Source: Corynebacterium senegalense (GTDB taxonomy: Bacteria; Actinomycetota; Actinomycetes; Mycobacteriales; Mycobacteriaceae). Taken from it: a stretch of 64,000 nucleotides of DNA. How positions within the stretch are numbered: position 1 is the stretch's first letter; the number at the start of each line of letters is the position of its first letter. A program made the position numbers and the translations under genes. The notes beneath the pieces were generated by a model that was not told where the DNA came from, ran no database searches, and saw only the letters and a program-made list of their open reading frames with translations. Shown piece by piece: positions 11,564 to 22,253 of the stretch. The stretch lies in the NCBI RefSeq assembly GCF_900411315.1, contig NZ_LS990887.1:2180662-2244661 (forward strand). Reading direction: 5' to 3'.

Positions 11564-12355
11564 ATGGATTCCAATGCCCGCTACCTCGAGATCGCGGAGG
11601 AGATCGTCGCGGAGGCGCGCGAGCTGTTCGTCTCCCACCTCGGGGCCGCACCGGCCCTGTTCAAGGGTGGCGGGGACTTCGCCACCGAGGCCGACGTGGC
11701 GATCGAGACCCTGCTGCGCCGCAAGCTCACCGCGGCGACGGGCATCCCCGTCTACGGGGAGGAGCAGGGCGGAAACCTGAACAACGAGGCGTGCTGGGTG
11801 GTCGACCCGATCGACGGCACCTCCAACTACTCCTCGGGCAACCCGAATTGCTCCATCCTCGTCTCGCTGCTGCACCGCGGCCAGCCGGTGGTCGCCATCA
11901 CCGAGATCCCCCTGCTGAACATGCACCTGACCGCCATCGAGGGCGAGCCCGTGCACCTCAACGGCCGGGCGCTGCCGCGCCTGCGCCCGGACAGCCACGC
12001 CGCCGCGCAGGTCGGCGTCGGGTCCGTGCGTTCCCCCAACTCGCAGCGCTACCCGGCGGACCTGCGCCTGGACGTGATGGCCACCCTGTCCGAGACGAAC
12101 CTGCGCCCGCGCATCTCCGGATCCGTGGGGGTGGACTTCGCCTTCGTCGCCCAGGGCATTTACCAGGCGGCGGTGAGCTTCTCGCCGCACCTGTGGGACA
12201 ACAGCGCCGGAATCCTGCTGGCGCGCAGCGCCGGGGCGGTCGTGACGGGCCCGGACGGCGAGCCGTGGACGATGCGCTCCATCGGCGCGATTGCGGGGAC
12301 GGCGCGGGCCCACCGGGTGGCCCTGAGTACGATGAAGTCCGTCGCCTCCTCGTGA
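11564..12355 (+). CDS. impA: Inositol monophosphatase family phosphatase ImpA
   Basis: Mg-dependent sugar/polyol phosphatase of the IMPase family, 263 residues. Metal-ligand motifs are FATEADVAIE (the usual D-x-V-T-x-x-D region), WVVDPIDGTSNY and WDNSAG (WDxAAG). The gene sits inside the his cluster, as impA does in C. glutamicum. It might act on inositol phosphate or on histidinol phosphate; motif inspection cannot decide, and the corynebacterial histidinol phosphatase HisN is a separate member of the same family. It is followed by a 98-base gap with a GC-rich hairpin (GGGCCGCG/CGCGGCCC, about 12413–12432) before hisF. Confidence 0.85.
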   Translation: MDSNARYLEIAEEIVAEARELFVSHLGAAPALFKGGGDFATEADVAIETLLRRKLTAATGIPVYGEEQGGNLNNEACWVVDPIDGTSNYSSGNPNCSILVSLLHRGQPVVAITEIPLLNMHLTAIEGEPVHLNGRALPRLRPDSHAAAQVGVGSVRSPNSQRYPADLRLDVMATLSETNLRPRISGSVGVDFAFVAQGIYQAAVSFSPHLWDNSAGILLARSAGAVVTGPDGEPWTMRSIGAIAGTARAHRVALSTMKSVASS

Positions 12356-12453
12356 TGCTGTGACTCTGGGCCACTGTGTCCCTTGTGTCACGAGGGGAAT
12401 GTCATGCCCGCGGGCCGCGCCCGCGCGGCCCGGTAGCTAGGTGGAAGGATTCG

Positions 12454-13236
12454 GTGCCCGCCGTGGGAGTCTCCGTTCGTGTAATTCCGTGTCTCGACGT
12501 CGATGACGGCCGCGTGGTCAAGGGCGTCAACTTCGAGAACCTCCGCGACGCGGGCGACCCCGTGGAGCTGGCGAAGCGCTACGGCGAGGAGGGCGCCGAC
12601 GAGCTGACCTTCCTCGACGTCACCGCCTCCCGGCAGGGCCGCGGCACGATGCTCGAGGTGGTGCGCCGCACCGCCGACCAGGTCTTCATCCCCCTCACCG
12701 TCGGCGGCGGGGTGCGCACCGCCGAAGACGTGCGCGAGCTGCTGCTCGCCGGGGCGGACAAGGTCAGCGTGAACACCGCCGCGATCGCGGAACCGACGTT
12801 GCTGCGCACGCTGTCGGAGGAGTTCGGCGCTCAGTGCATCGTCCTGTCCGTCGACGCCCGCCGCGTGCCCGAGGGCGGCCAGCCGCAGCCCTCTGGCTTC
12901 GAGGTCACCACCCACGGCGGCACCCGCTCCGCCGGCATCGACGCCGTGGAGTGGGCCCGCACCGGCCAGGACCTGGGCGTCGGCGAGATCCTCCTTAACT
13001 CGATGGACGGTGACGGCACGAAGTCGGGCTTCGACCTCGAGCTGATCCGCGCGGTGCGCGCCGCAGTGACCATCCCCGTCATCGCCTCGGGCGGCGCCGG
13101 GGCCGCTGAGCACTTCCCGCCGGCCGTGGAGGCGGGGGCGGACGCCGTGCTGGCGGCCTCGATCTTCCACTTCGGGGAGGTCTCCATCGGCGAGGTCAAG
13201 CAGGCCCTGCGCGAGGCGGGGGAGGTCGTGCGGTGA
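12454..13236 (+). CDS. hisF: Imidazole glycerol phosphate synthase, cyclase subunit
   Basis: Barrel-fold synthase that uses ammonia from HisH to make IGP and AICAR. It has 260 residues from the GTG at 12454, chosen because GGAAGGA lies 5 bases upstream and the family's [16 protein letters not shown] motif follows within ten residues; the open frame upstream to 12376 has no family character. Catalytic Asp residues are visible in IPCLDVDDG and [15 protein letters not shown]. Its TGA overlaps the hisI GTG by four bases. Confidence 0.96.
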   Translation: MPAVGVSVRVIPCLDVDDGRVVKGVNFENLRDAGDPVELAKRYGEEGADELTFLDVTASRQGRGTMLEVVRRTADQVFIPLTVGGGVRTAEDVRELLLAGADKVSVNTAAIAEPTLLRTLSEEFGAQCIVLSVDARRVPEGGQPQPSGFEVTTHGGTRSAGIDAVEWARTGQDLGVGEILLNSMDGDGTKSGFDLELIRAVRAAVTIPVIASGGAGAAEHFPPAVEAGADAVLAASIFHFGEVSIGEVKQALREAGEVVR

Positions 13237-13625
13237 CGGCAACGCACAACGGTTCGCAGAACCCGGCCGACTACGAGCTCGACCCGGCCATCGCCGCCCG
13301 CCTGAAGCGCAACGACGCCGGCCTCGTGCCCGCGATCGTGCAGGAGGAGGGCACCGGCGACGTGCTCATGATGGCGTGGATGGACGACCACGCGCTCGCC
13401 CACACCCTGGCCACCCGCCGGGGCACCTACTACTCGCGGTCCCGCGGCGAGTACTGGATCAAGGGCCTGACCAGCGGGCACACCCAGGAGGTCACCGACG
13501 TCCGCCTGGACTGCGACGGCGACACCCTCCTCCTGCGCGTCCGGCAGGTCGGCGGTGCGTGCCACACCGGGGACCACTCCTGCTTCGACGCCGACGAACT
13601 CCTTGCAAGGGGAAACGATGACTGA
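13233..13625 (+). CDS. hisI: Phosphoribosyl-AMP cyclohydrolase
   Basis: Zinc enzyme opening the PR-AMP ring; 130 residues, a monofunctional HisI with no HisE domain attached. Conserved segments are [23 protein letters not shown] and the metal/Cys region DCDGDTLL … [12 protein letters not shown] with three Cys/His ligands. The GTG start is embedded in the hisF stop (GTGA). HisE and HisG are not in this window. The stop overlaps the following membrane-protein gene by 8 bases. Confidence 0.95.
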   Translation: MTATHNGSQNPADYELDPAIAARLKRNDAGLVPAIVQEEGTGDVLMMAWMDDHALAHTLATRRGTYYSRSRGEYWIKGLTSGHTQEVTDVRLDCDGDTLLLRVRQVGGACHTGDHSCFDADELLARGNDD

Positions 13626-14340
13626 GAAGACCACCTCGCCCGCACCGTCCAAGGGCTTCACCCGCCCCGGCGCCGCGCTCCTCGCGGCCGGGGGCGTGCT
13701 CGTGGCGGGTTTCACCCGCCTGAGCTGGATGACGGCCACCTACTTCGACGACCGCGCGGGGGGAGGTGACGTCGAGGTCACCGGCGCCGACTGGTCCACC
13801 GAGGCCTCCGCCGTCTCGCTGCTCTTCATCGTCGCCGCGATCGCGGTGCTCGCTTTACGACGCCTCGGCCGCCGCATCGTCGGGGCCGTCGCCGCCGTGG
13901 CCGCCCTCGGCGCCCTCGTCGCCCCCGTCACGCTCCTGGCGCGCGGGGCGGACGTCGACCGGGTCCACGCGATCCTGACCGCGGGCTACGAGGAGATGCA
14001 GTCGCGCTCCGACGCCATCCCGGGCTGGGCGCAGATCACGGAGGTCACCCTGCACCCGGTGAACCCGGCGCTCGTGGCCCTGGGGTGCGTGCTCGCCGCG
14101 CTGGGTGGCGCGCTTGTCGCGCTGCGCCCCGGCGAGGACTCCGCGAAGCTGAACAAGTACGAGACGGAGGCGGTACGCCGCGAGAAGATCGAGGAGGACC
14201 TCACCTCCAGCCCCGACTCGGGCCGGGTGATGTGGGACGCGCTCGACGCCGACCTCGACCCCACCGACCCCGCCGACCCCGCCGACCCCGCCGACTCCAC
14301 CGACCCCGCCGACTCCACCGACCCTGGCACACGCCGCTGA
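13618..14340 (+). CDS. TIGR02234-type Trp-region membrane protein
   Basis: A 240-residue protein with four membrane segments (about residues 16–34, 58–78, 84–104 and 150–170) and a conserved outer loop ([17 protein letters not shown]). It matches the conserved membrane protein that lies between hisI and trpC in mycobacteria (TIGR02234, function unknown). AAGGGGAAACG precedes the ATG, which sits inside the hisI end. The cytoplasmic C-terminal tail ends in short tandem Asp-Pro-Ala/Thr-Asp repeats, encoded by a 9-base tandem repeat. It is followed by the trpC-like gene. Confidence 0.8.
   Translation: MTEKTTSPAPSKGFTRPGAALLAAGGVLVAGFTRLSWMTATYFDDRAGGGDVEVTGADWSTEASAVSLLFIVAAIAVLALRRLGRRIVGAVAAVAALGALVAPVTLLARGADVDRVHAILTAGYEEMQSRSDAIPGWAQITEVTLHPVNPALVALGCVLAALGGALVALRPGEDSAKLNKYETEAVRREKIEEDLTSSPDSGRVMWDALDADLDPTDPADPADPADSTDPADSTDPGTRR
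14262..14330 (+). repeat. Short tandem repeat in the C-terminal tail of the TIGR02234 gene
   Basis: About seven imperfect 9-base units of the type GACCCCGCC / GACTCCACC, coding for D-P/S-A/T triplets. The unit is a multiple of three, so copy-number changes keep the frame. It is probably a length-variable disordered tail. Confidence 0.75.
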
Positions 14341-14448
14341 GCGCGCTCAGCACATCGTTTACCCCCGTGCGATTTCGCCGCCGCCTGGCCTGGGGATACG
14401 CTTAAGCCAGGTATGTACTCGTTGCCTCCGACGGGAGGGGTGGTGGAG

Positions 14449-15276
14449 ATGCAGGCTGCCGGCGCGCTCGACAGCGTGGTTGCCGCGGTGCTTCGTGACG
14501 TCGCGAAGCGCGAAGCCAAGGTGCCCTTTCAGGAGATCAAGGCGCGCTCGCGGGACATGGAACCCACCCGCGACGCGCGCGGCGCGCTGCTTCGCTCGGG
14601 CTGCGGCGTCATCGTGGAGATCAAACGCAATTCCCCCGTCTACGGGCCCACCACGTCCTTCACGGCGTCGGGGCAGACGGTGGAGGATGTGGCCGGCGCC
14701 ATTGAGGACGGCGGCGCCCATCTCATCGCCTGCCAGACCGAGCAGCTTCGTTTCGACGGCTCCCTGGCCGACATGTCCGCCGCCCGCGCCGCGGTGCGCC
14801 TGCCGATGGTGTGCCGCGATGTGGTGGTCGACCCGTACCAGATCCACGAGGCCCGCTGCTACGGCGCCGACATGATCCCGCTGCAGGTGGGGATCCTGGA
14901 CCAGCACCGGCTGGAGGCGCTGCTGGACCGCGCTGAGAGCCTGGGCATGGAGGTCATGGCGGAGGTGCGCACCCCCGAGGACGCCGACCGGGCGCTGCGG
15001 GCCGGGGCGAGCATCGTTGCGGTGAACTCCTGGTCCTTCGACACGAACTCGCTCAACCGCCACGCCTTCGCCGACATCGCGCCCGGCCTGCCCACCGAGG
15101 TGCTGAAAATCAGCCTCGGCGGGGTGCGCAACGCCCGCGACCTCATCGACGCCGCCGCCTCCGGCGCCGACGCGGTCCTCGCCGCGGAGGCCGTGATGAG
15201 CCAGGACGACGTCCTCGCCGCCACCCGCCGCCTCGCGGCCGCCGGGCAGCACCCGGCCTGCCCCTCGCGCACCTGA
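14449..15276 (+). CDS. Indole-3-glycerol-phosphate synthase-like protein with altered active site
   Basis: A 275-residue barrel clearly of the TrpC family: VEIKRNSP (Glu57, Lys59, Ser62-Pro63), the LRFDGSLADMS loop, VVDPYQIHEAR, MAEVRTPEDA with Glu172, and LAAEAVM. Several catalytic positions differ from canonical TrpC. The RKDF motif carrying the general-acid lysine reads CRDV (Arg123). The NNR motif reads NSW. The A-E-S-G motif reads S-L-G-G (residues 222–225), so its Glu is lost. Synthase activity is therefore doubtful. Context (hisI–TIGR02234–trpC–lgt) is that of ancestral actinobacterial trpC, but trpB and trpA are missing. The start at 14449 follows GGGAGGGG; an ATG at 14413 is also in frame. 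Confidence 0.8.
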   Translation: MQAAGALDSVVAAVLRDVAKREAKVPFQEIKARSRDMEPTRDARGALLRSGCGVIVEIKRNSPVYGPTTSFTASGQTVEDVAGAIEDGGAHLIACQTEQLRFDGSLADMSAARAAVRLPMVCRDVVVDPYQIHEARCYGADMIPLQVGILDQHRLEALLDRAESLGMEVMAEVRTPEDADRALRAGASIVAVNSWSFDTNSLNRHAFADIAPGLPTEVLKISLGGVRNARDLIDAAASGADAVLAAEAVMSQDDVLAATRRLAAAGQHPACPSRT

Positions 15277-15333
15277 GGCACCCGTAACGTGCCGGTGCGC
15301 GGGGAGGGGGCGTCGTAAGGCACACTGTTGGGC

Positions 15334-16236
15334 GTGGAAACCTTGATCCTGGCAAACATCCCCTCGCCGCCCCAGGGCGTGTGGCACCTCGGCCCGGTGC
15401 CGGTCCGCGCCTACGCACTGTGCATCATCACGGGCGTCGCCGTCGCCCTCTGGCTGACACTGCGCCGCTACGCCGCCCGCGGCGGAGACCCCGAGGTGGT
15501 GTGGGACGCGGCGATCGTGGCCATCCCGGCCGGGATCGTCGGCGGCAGGCTGTACCACGTCATCACGGACTACGACAAGTACTTCGGGCCCGGCCGCGAC
15601 CCGTGGAAGGCGTTCAACATCAGCGGGGGCGGGCTGGGCATCTGGGGCGCGGTGGCGCTGGGGACCCTCGCCGTGTGGGTGCTCTTCCGCCGCAAGGGCC
15701 TGCCGCTGGCGCCGTTCGCCGATGCGGCGGCCCCGGGCATCATCCTCGCGCAGGGGATCGGCCGGCTGGGCAACTGGTTCAACCAGGAGCTCTACGGCCG
15801 GCCCACCGACGTGCCGTGGGCCTTGGACATCTACTACCGCGTCGACGAGGCGGGCAGGTACGCGCCGCTGACGGGCCACTCCACCGGCGAGGTGGTCGCC
15901 AGTGTGCACCCGACATTCCTCTACGAGCTGCTGTGGAACGTCCTCGTCTTCGCCCTGCTCATCTGGGCCGACCGGCGCTTCCGCCTGGACCGCGGGCGGG
16001 TCTTCGCGCTCTACGTCGCCGGCTACTCCTTCGGGCGCTTCCTCGTGGAGCTGATGCGCGCGGACGAGGCGACCATGATCCTCGGCCTGCGCGTGAACAC
16101 GTGGGTCAGCGGGATCCTCTTCGTCACCGCGCTGGTCGTGTTCCTCCGGCTCAGCCGACGCCCGCAGCCGCCGGCGCGGACGGGTAGCGTGGAGCCCGGA
16201 ACCGAACCTGCGCCGGGCACGGCGCACGCAAGCTAA
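15334..16236 (+). CDS. lgt: Prolipoprotein diacylglyceryl transferase
   Basis: Transfers diacylglycerol from phosphatidylglycerol to the lipobox cysteine of prolipoproteins at the cytoplasmic membrane. It has 300 residues and about seven membrane helices. The Lgt signature [13 protein letters not shown] is intact, as are [11 protein letters not shown] and the essential-Arg regions VGGRLYHV and [10 protein letters not shown]. The GTG at 15334 was preferred; a TTG two codons upstream is possible. CACACT ends 7 bases before the GTG, suggesting a leaderless start. Sits 16 bases before pyk. Its in-window substrate is the lipoprotein encoded at 3016–3699. Confidence 0.95.
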   Translation: METLILANIPSPPQGVWHLGPVPVRAYALCIITGVAVALWLTLRRYAARGGDPEVVWDAAIVAIPAGIVGGRLYHVITDYDKYFGPGRDPWKAFNISGGGLGIWGAVALGTLAVWVLFRRKGLPLAPFADAAAPGIILAQGIGRLGNWFNQELYGRPTDVPWALDIYYRVDEAGRYAPLTGHSTGEVVASVHPTFLYELLWNVLVFALLIWADRRFRLDRGRVFALYVAGYSFGRFLVELMRADEATMILGLRVNTWVSGILFVTALVVFLRLSRRPQPPARTGSVEPGTEPAPGTAHAS

Positions 16237-16251
16237 CTAGGGTGGAAGAAC

Positions 16252-17673
<1,422 letters not shown>

Positions 17674-17704
17674 AACTCGCGCGATAGCGCACAGAAACGA
17701 CATC

Positions 17705-17740
17705 GTTCCCGGCACCTGCAGGTGCCGGGAACGCGTTTTT
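17705..17740 (+). terminator. Rho-independent terminator after pyk
   Basis: A perfect 12-bp stem (GTTCCCGGCACC / GGTGCCGGGAAC) with a TGCA loop is followed by GCGTTTTT. It ends the rightward his–pyk run and lies between convergent pyk and the dehydrogenase pseudogene, so it may also stop leftward transcripts. Confidence 0.92.
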
Positions 17741-17752
17741 AATCAGGGGGTG

Positions 17753-18934
17753 TTAGCCAGCGACGGGGTCGAGGACGACCTTGATGCAGTTGTCCTCCTT
17801 GTCTCGGAACTTCTTGTACGCCTCTGGTGCCTCAGACAGCGACACGCGGTGGGTGACCAGGTCGTCGACGCCGAGCGGGTCGGAGGGATCCTCAACCAGC
17901 GGCATGAGGTCGGAGATCCACTTCTTCACGTTGCACTGGCCCATGCGCATCTGAATCTGCTTGTCAAACAAGGTCATCAGCGGCATCGGGCTTGCAGTGC
18001 CGCCGTAAACGCCGCTGATGGAGATGGTGCCGCCGCGGCGGACCAGGTCGATCGCGTCGTGCAGGACGCTGAGGCGGTCGACGCCCGCGGTCTCCATGAC
18101 CTTCTGTGCTGCGGCGTCGGGAAGGAACCCGGCCGCGGTCTGAATGGCGCCACCCACCGGGGAGCCGTGGGCCTCCATGCCGACGGCGTCGAGAACCGCA
18201 TCGGGGCCGCGGCCGTCGGTGATGTCCTTGAGCTCGGCGATGGTGTCGGCACCGTCGGTGTAAACCTCGATGCCGTGGCGTGCAGCCATCTCGCGGCGCT
18301 CCGCGACGGGGTCAATGCCGAACACGCGCGCGCCCATGTGGCGCGCCATGCGGGCTGCCATCTGGCCGATCGGGCCAAGGCCGTACACGGCGATGGTGTC
18401 GCCCTCGCCCACGTCGGCGTACTTCACGCCCTGCCATGCAGTCGGCAGCACGTCGCTGAGGAACACGTAGCGGTGGTCCTCAAGCTCGTTGCCCACCTTG
18501 ATGGCACCGAAGTCGGCGTGCGGCACGCGCAGGTACTGGGCCTGGCCGCCGGGAACGGAACCGTACAGCTCGGAGAAGCCGAGCAGGGAAGCGCCGGAGC
18601 CCTTCTCGGTGACCTGGGTGGTTTCGCACTGGGAGTACAGGCTGTGGTCGCACATCCAGCAGTGGCCGCAGGAGATGTTAAACGGCACGACGATGCGGTC
18701 GCCGACCTTCAGGCCGGACTACGAGCCGGCCTCAACGACGCGGCCCATCGGCTCGTGGCCCATAATGTCGCCCTCGTTCATGTACGGGGCGAGAACGGAC
18801 ATGAGGTGGAGGTCAGAGCCGCAGACACCGCTAGAGGTGACCTCGATAATCGCGTCGGTGGGTTCCTGAATCGTGGGGTCGTCGACGGTTTCTACCGAAA
18901 CCTTGTCGGTCCCTTGCCACGTCAATGCCTTCAT
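17753..18934 (-). pseudogene. Zinc-dependent alcohol dehydrogenase interrupted by an amber codon
   Basis: Medium-chain dehydrogenase, 393 codons if read through, of the formaldehyde/glutathione-independent dehydrogenase type. Both halves are family-like. Before the break: CGSDLH and GHEPMG (catalytic zinc ligands). After it: CGHCWMCDHSLYSQC (four structural-zinc Cys) and the Rossmann motif YGLGPIGQMAAR. Codon 72 is TAG (18721–18719), splitting VVEAGS from SGLKVGDRIVV with the frame kept on both sides. The first piece would be 71 residues. A restart at the ATG at 18688 would lack the catalytic zinc region. AAAGGA and a promoter are intact, so the lesion may be recent or a sequencing error. Confidence 0.85.
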
Positions 18935-19007
18935 TGCTAGTCCTTTCGTCGGGTGTGGAGCGCCCATCGGGCGCGTCCAACGGGTACGAATGCTTCGCTA
19001 CGCCCGA

Positions 19008-19037
19008 TGTGTATGACGTGTCAGTAATCATTTTCAA
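19008..19037 (-). promoter_or_regulatory. Promoter of the alcohol dehydrogenase
   Basis: On the minus strand TTGAAA is followed after 18 bases by TACACA, about 75 bases before the dehydrogenase ATG. The -35 is near consensus; the -10 is weaker. It separates this gene from the pabC operon upstream. Confidence 0.5.
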
Positions 19038-19108
19038 TAAGGCCGTTTGGCTGCGGGCGAACGCGTGTTCGCTCTGCTCAAGAGCGCAATAAGAACTTCA
19101 AAACTTTT

Positions 19109-19825
19109 CTAGAACTGTGGTTCGGGACCCAGCTCGCCGCGCCACCAGCGCCGCCACTCGTCCTCGCCGGGGTGGCGGGGCAGCACGATCGTCGCGGTCG
19201 GAGAAACCACCCTTCGCACCGGGCTGATTCCGTGCAGCGCGTTGAGGAACCACATCGGGTTGGCCGGGTCTAGGACGCCGCCCGTGATGTCGTGACCCAG
19301 CGCCTTGGCGCGCTCGGCCACCAGAGCCTCGGTCGTGCTGGGCAGGCGCGTGGCGTCGGCAAGCACGAGGGTGTCTCCGACCCAGCCGACGAGCGTGCCC
19401 GTGGTGGTTTCGGCGAAGTCGCCGAGGACGATGTCGTCCGTCCCCGCGATGGCGTGCGCGCGCCGATGCTCGGCAAGGCGCACCAGGTCCGGGCCCTTGA
19501 TCAGCGGTGCCGTCCTCGGGTCCGGCGCGGCTGCCAGCGTCAGGTCGGTCGTCTGCCGCGCCGGCGGCGCCGGCCGGATGTCGAAGCGGAACCTTCCATC
19601 AAACACCGAGATGCGGGGAAACAGGTCGGAGGAGGCGTCGAGAAGCTCAAGCGCGCTGTCCCACATCCCGGCCGGAAGCGGGCCGGCGCCGGCGGCGAAG
19701 CGCTCGCGGTGCAGCTCGAGCCCGCGGGCGCGGCCGTGATCGTGGCGCCACGAGTCGGCGCAGTCGAACCCCCGCGGTTCGTCGCGCGTGGGCAGCCAGC
19801 GCCCCTCCCAGACGTAGGAGGTCAC
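19109..19825 (-). CDS. pabC: Aminotransferase class IV, probable aminodeoxychorismate lyase
   Basis: A 238-residue PLP enzyme of the class IV aminotransferase/ADC lyase family that would release pyruvate from aminodeoxychorismate to give 4-aminobenzoate for folate. Recognisable parts are the PLIKG segment with the candidate PLP lysine, GDFAETTTGTLVGW (Glu of the PLP site and the family's T-x-G) and MWFLNALHGISPV. The GTG start lies in the TGA of pabAB (four-base overlap), which strongly supports the lyase role over branched-chain or D-amino acid aminotransferase. The N-terminal domain is short. Confidence 0.82.
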   Translation of the reverse strand: MTSYVWEGRWLPTRDEPRGFDCADSWRHDHGRARGLELHRERFAAGAGPLPAGMWDSALELLDASSDLFPRISVFDGRFRFDIRPAPPARQTTDLTLAAAPDPRTAPLIKGPDLVRLAEHRRAHAIAGTDDIVLGDFAETTTGTLVGWVGDTLVLADATRLPSTTEALVAERAKALGHDITGGVLDPANPMWFLNALHGISPVRRVVSPTATIVLPRHPGEDEWRRWWRGELGPEPQF

Positions 19826-21792
19826 GTCAGCCCCGCGATCACCGCGGCCGCCTTGAGCTGAAGCTCGGCGTACTCGGCGTCGGCGTCGGAGTTCCACACG
19901 ATCGCGCCGCCAGCGCCGACGGTGAGCGTGTCCGCCTGCTTGACCGCGGTGCGGATCACCACGCTGAGCTCCGCGTTTCCGTCGAAACCGAGGTATCCGA
20001 TCGCGCCCGAGTACACCCCGCGCGGGCCGGGCTCGAGGGCGCCGATAAGCGTGCACGTGCGCTCCTTCGGCGCCCCCGTCATGGAGCCGGGCGGGAAGGT
20101 CGCGCGCACCAGGTCGATTAGGCCGCGGTCGGGGCGCAGCCGCCCGGTGATGGTGGAGACGAGCTGGTGCACGGTCGCGTACGTTTCCACGGCCATGAGC
20201 TGCGGGACAGCCACGGTGCCGGGGAGGCAGACCCGTGCGAGGTCGTTGCGCAACAGGTCGACGATCATCAGGTTTTCCGCCCGCGTTTTGGCGTCTTCCT
20301 GCAGCTCCTCCGCGCGGCGCTCGCGCGGCAGCGTGCCCTTGATGGGCTTGGTCTCCACCTCGCGCCCGCGCACGCGCAGGAAGCGCTCGGGGGAGCTGGA
20401 GAGCACCTCGATGCCGCCGAGGCGCAGGTAGGCGGCGTAGGGCGCGGGGTTGGAGCGCCGCAGCCGCGCGTAGAGGTCGATGCCCTCGCCGCGCGCCGCC
20501 GCCTCGTAGGTGTCGGTGAGGCAGACCTCGTAGGAGTCGCCGCGCGCCAGGGCCTCCCTGATCGCCGCGAGTCGCTCGAGGTAGGCTCCGCGCCCGAGGC
20601 GCCAGGAGCCCTCGCCAATCGACGCCCCACCAGCCTCACACCGGTCCTCGCGCAGCGCCGAGCGCAGGTCCTCGGCGAGCTGGCGCGTGCCGTCGTCCCG
20701 GGCTTCATCGTCCGGTGCGCGGCGGTGCAGCACCATGAGGTGCGCGCGGCGGGCGGCGTGGTCGTAGACGAGGAAGGACTGCGGGCGCACGAAGCAGGCG
20801 TCGGGGTGGAGGCTGGTGTGCCGCGGAGAAAAGTCGGGCAGGGTCAGCGCGGCGCACTCGTAGCCGAGGTAGCCGACCCACCCGCCGGCAAAGGGCAGCT
20901 CGGGCACGCCGGAGGTGTCGACGGTCTCGCCTAGCTCCGCCTCGAGGGCCGCGAGCACGTCCGGGCCGTCGCCGCCCCTGCGGTAGACGATCCGGCGCGA
21001 CAGCGGCCCGGCGTCCGTGCCCATGATGGTGAACCCCTCGCCGGTGGCGGAGTCCAGCCAGAACGCCTCGGCGCCCTGGGCGGACAGGGCCCGGAAGGTG
21101 GCCTCGGTGTCGAGGTCGATGTCCACCGCCTCGTGCGTCACCGCCCACTGCGCCCGCCCAGCCTGTCCAACCTGCCCCGGGCGCCCCGTGCCGCGCAGCG
21201 CGAGGAAATTGCGCATGATCCGCTCGCCGTGCTCGCTGAGCACGGACTCCGGGTGGAACTGCACTCCCCAGTGCGGCCGGCCGGGCACCTCGAGCGCCTG
21301 CACCACCCCGTCCTCGCTGCGCGCGTGCACGCGGATCCCGGACTCCGCGGCGACCGGTTCGACGCGCAGGGAGTGGTAGCGCACGGCCGCAAAGCCCTGC
21401 GGCACCCCGTCGAAGATGCCCTCGCCCGAGTGCCTGATGCGGCTGACGTGGCCGTGGTGCGGGGCGGTCCGCGCGACCGGCGCGCCCGCGAGGTGCCCGA
21501 GGCCCTGGTGGCCGAGGCACACGCCGAGCACCGGGATGTTCGCGGCGGCCTCGATGACCTGCCGCGATGCCCCGAAGTCGCCGGAGTCCTCCGGGGCCCC
21601 GGGGCCCGGGGAGATCACCACGTGGGTGTAGCGCCCGGCCGCGACCTTCGCGGCGACGCCGAGCTTCTCGACGTCATCCGCGCGCACCACCTCGGGCTCG
21701 CGCCCCGCCGCCCGGGCAATGAGGTGGGCCAGGTTGAACGTGTAGGAGTCGCGGTTGTCCACGAGCAGAACCGCGGGTGGGGTGGCGGCCAC
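19822..21792 (-). CDS. pabAB: Aminodeoxychorismate synthase, fused PabA–PabB
   Basis: Makes 4-amino-4-deoxychorismate from chorismate and glutamine. Residues 1–190 are a class I glutaminase (LLVDNRDSYTFNL, GVCLGHQGLGHL with the nucleophile Cys, GVQFHPESVLSEHG). The rest, to residue 656, is a chorismate-binding domain (SSSPERFLRV, KPIKGTLPR, RNDLARV, GSMTGAPKERT). The PIKGT lysine is diagnostic of PabB rather than TrpE. The GTG at 21792 starts two bases after the guaD stop. The fused architecture is usual in actinobacteria and corynebacteria. Confidence 0.94.
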   Translation of the reverse strand: MAATPPAVLLVDNRDSYTFNLAHLIARAAGREPEVVRADDVEKLGVAAKVAAGRYTHVVISPGPGAPEDSGDFGASRQVIEAAANIPVLGVCLGHQGLGHLAGAPVARTAPHHGHVSRIRHSGEGIFDGVPQGFAAVRYHSLRVEPVAAESGIRVHARSEDGVVQALEVPGRPHWGVQFHPESVLSEHGERIMRNFLALRGTGRPGQVGQAGRAQWAVTHEAVDIDLDTEATFRALSAQGAEAFWLDSATGEGFTIMGTDAGPLSRRIVYRRGGDGPDVLAALEAELGETVDTSGVPELPFAGGWVGYLGYECAALTLPDFSPRHTSLHPDACFVRPQSFLVYDHAARRAHLMVLHRRAPDDEARDDGTRQLAEDLRSALREDRCEAGGASIGEGSWRLGRGAYLERLAAIREALARGDSYEVCLTDTYEAAARGEGIDLYARLRRSNPAPYAAYLRLGGIEVLSSSPERFLRVRGREVETKPIKGTLPRERRAEELQEDAKTRAENLMIVDLLRNDLARVCLPGTVAVPQLMAVETYATVHQLVSTITGRLRPDRGLIDLVRATFPPGSMTGAPKERTCTLIGALEPGPRGVYSGAIGYLGFDGNAELSVVIRTAVKQADTLTVGAGGAIVWNSDADAEYAELQLKAAAVIAGLT

Positions 21793-21794
21793 GG

Positions 21795-22253
21795 TCAGTA
21801 TTCCGCCCTGTCTGGGTTGGCCGCCCACGTGTCGAAGGGCGCGTTGTCGCCGGGCCGAGGGTCGTGGACGAAAGGCACCGGGTCGCGGCGCGTGCCGGCG
21901 AGGATCTCCTCGATCCAGGAGTCATCGAAACCCGCCGCCGCGGCCTGGGCGGACGCGGCGGCGTAGACCACCGACTCGACGCCCGCCCAGTGGATGGCGG
22001 CGAAGCACATCGGGCAGGGGCGGGCCGAGGAGTACAGCACGGCCCCGGTCAGGTCGTGCGTGCCCGCGGCGGCGCAGGCGGCGCGGATGGCCTGGATCTC
22101 GGCGTGCGCGGTGGGGTCGCGCCGGGCCACCACCTCGTTGCTGCCCTCGTGGAGGCCGCCGTCGGCGGCGACGACGACGCAGCCGAAGGGCCCTCCGCCG
22201 GTGGCGGCGGAGCGCTCGGCGATCTCGATGGCGCGGGCGAGGTGGTCGGGCAC
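21795..22253 (-). CDS. guaD: Guanine deaminase-type nucleoside deaminase
   Basis: A 152-residue member of the cytidine deaminase superfamily. The zinc site is HAE (His50, catalytic Glu52) and PCPMC (Cys80, Cys83). Length, the FDDSWI segment and the aromatic C-terminal end (…DRAEY) resemble the Bacillus-type guanine deaminase GuaD, whose C-terminus closes the active site; a related tRNA-type deaminase is less likely. The GTG starts on the base next to the glgP stop and the stop is two bases from pabAB, so the four leftward genes form one operon. Guanine salvage and folate synthesis share no obvious step with glycogen, so grouping may be historical. Confidence 0.8.
   Translation of the reverse strand: MPDHLARAIEIAERSAATGGGPFGCVVVAADGGLHEGSNEVVARRDPTAHAEIQAIRAACAAAGTHDLTGAVLYSSARPCPMCFAAIHWAGVESVVYAAASAQAAAAGFDDSWIEEILAGTRRDPVPFVHDPRPGDNAPFDTWAANPDRAEY

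Noticed and set aside
12360..12391. Inverted repeat GTGAC … GTCAC between impA and hisF, considered as a GlxR/CRP site.
   Set aside because: The arms are separated by 22 bases, whereas GlxR sites have a spacing of about six. It may fold in RNA but does not match the operator.
14413..14448. Twelve extra codons at the front of the trpC-like gene from an ATG at 14413.
   Set aside because: A good ribosome site lies before the ATG at 14449 and the family's first helix begins there, although a TACGCT 10 bases before 14413 leaves the longer form possible.
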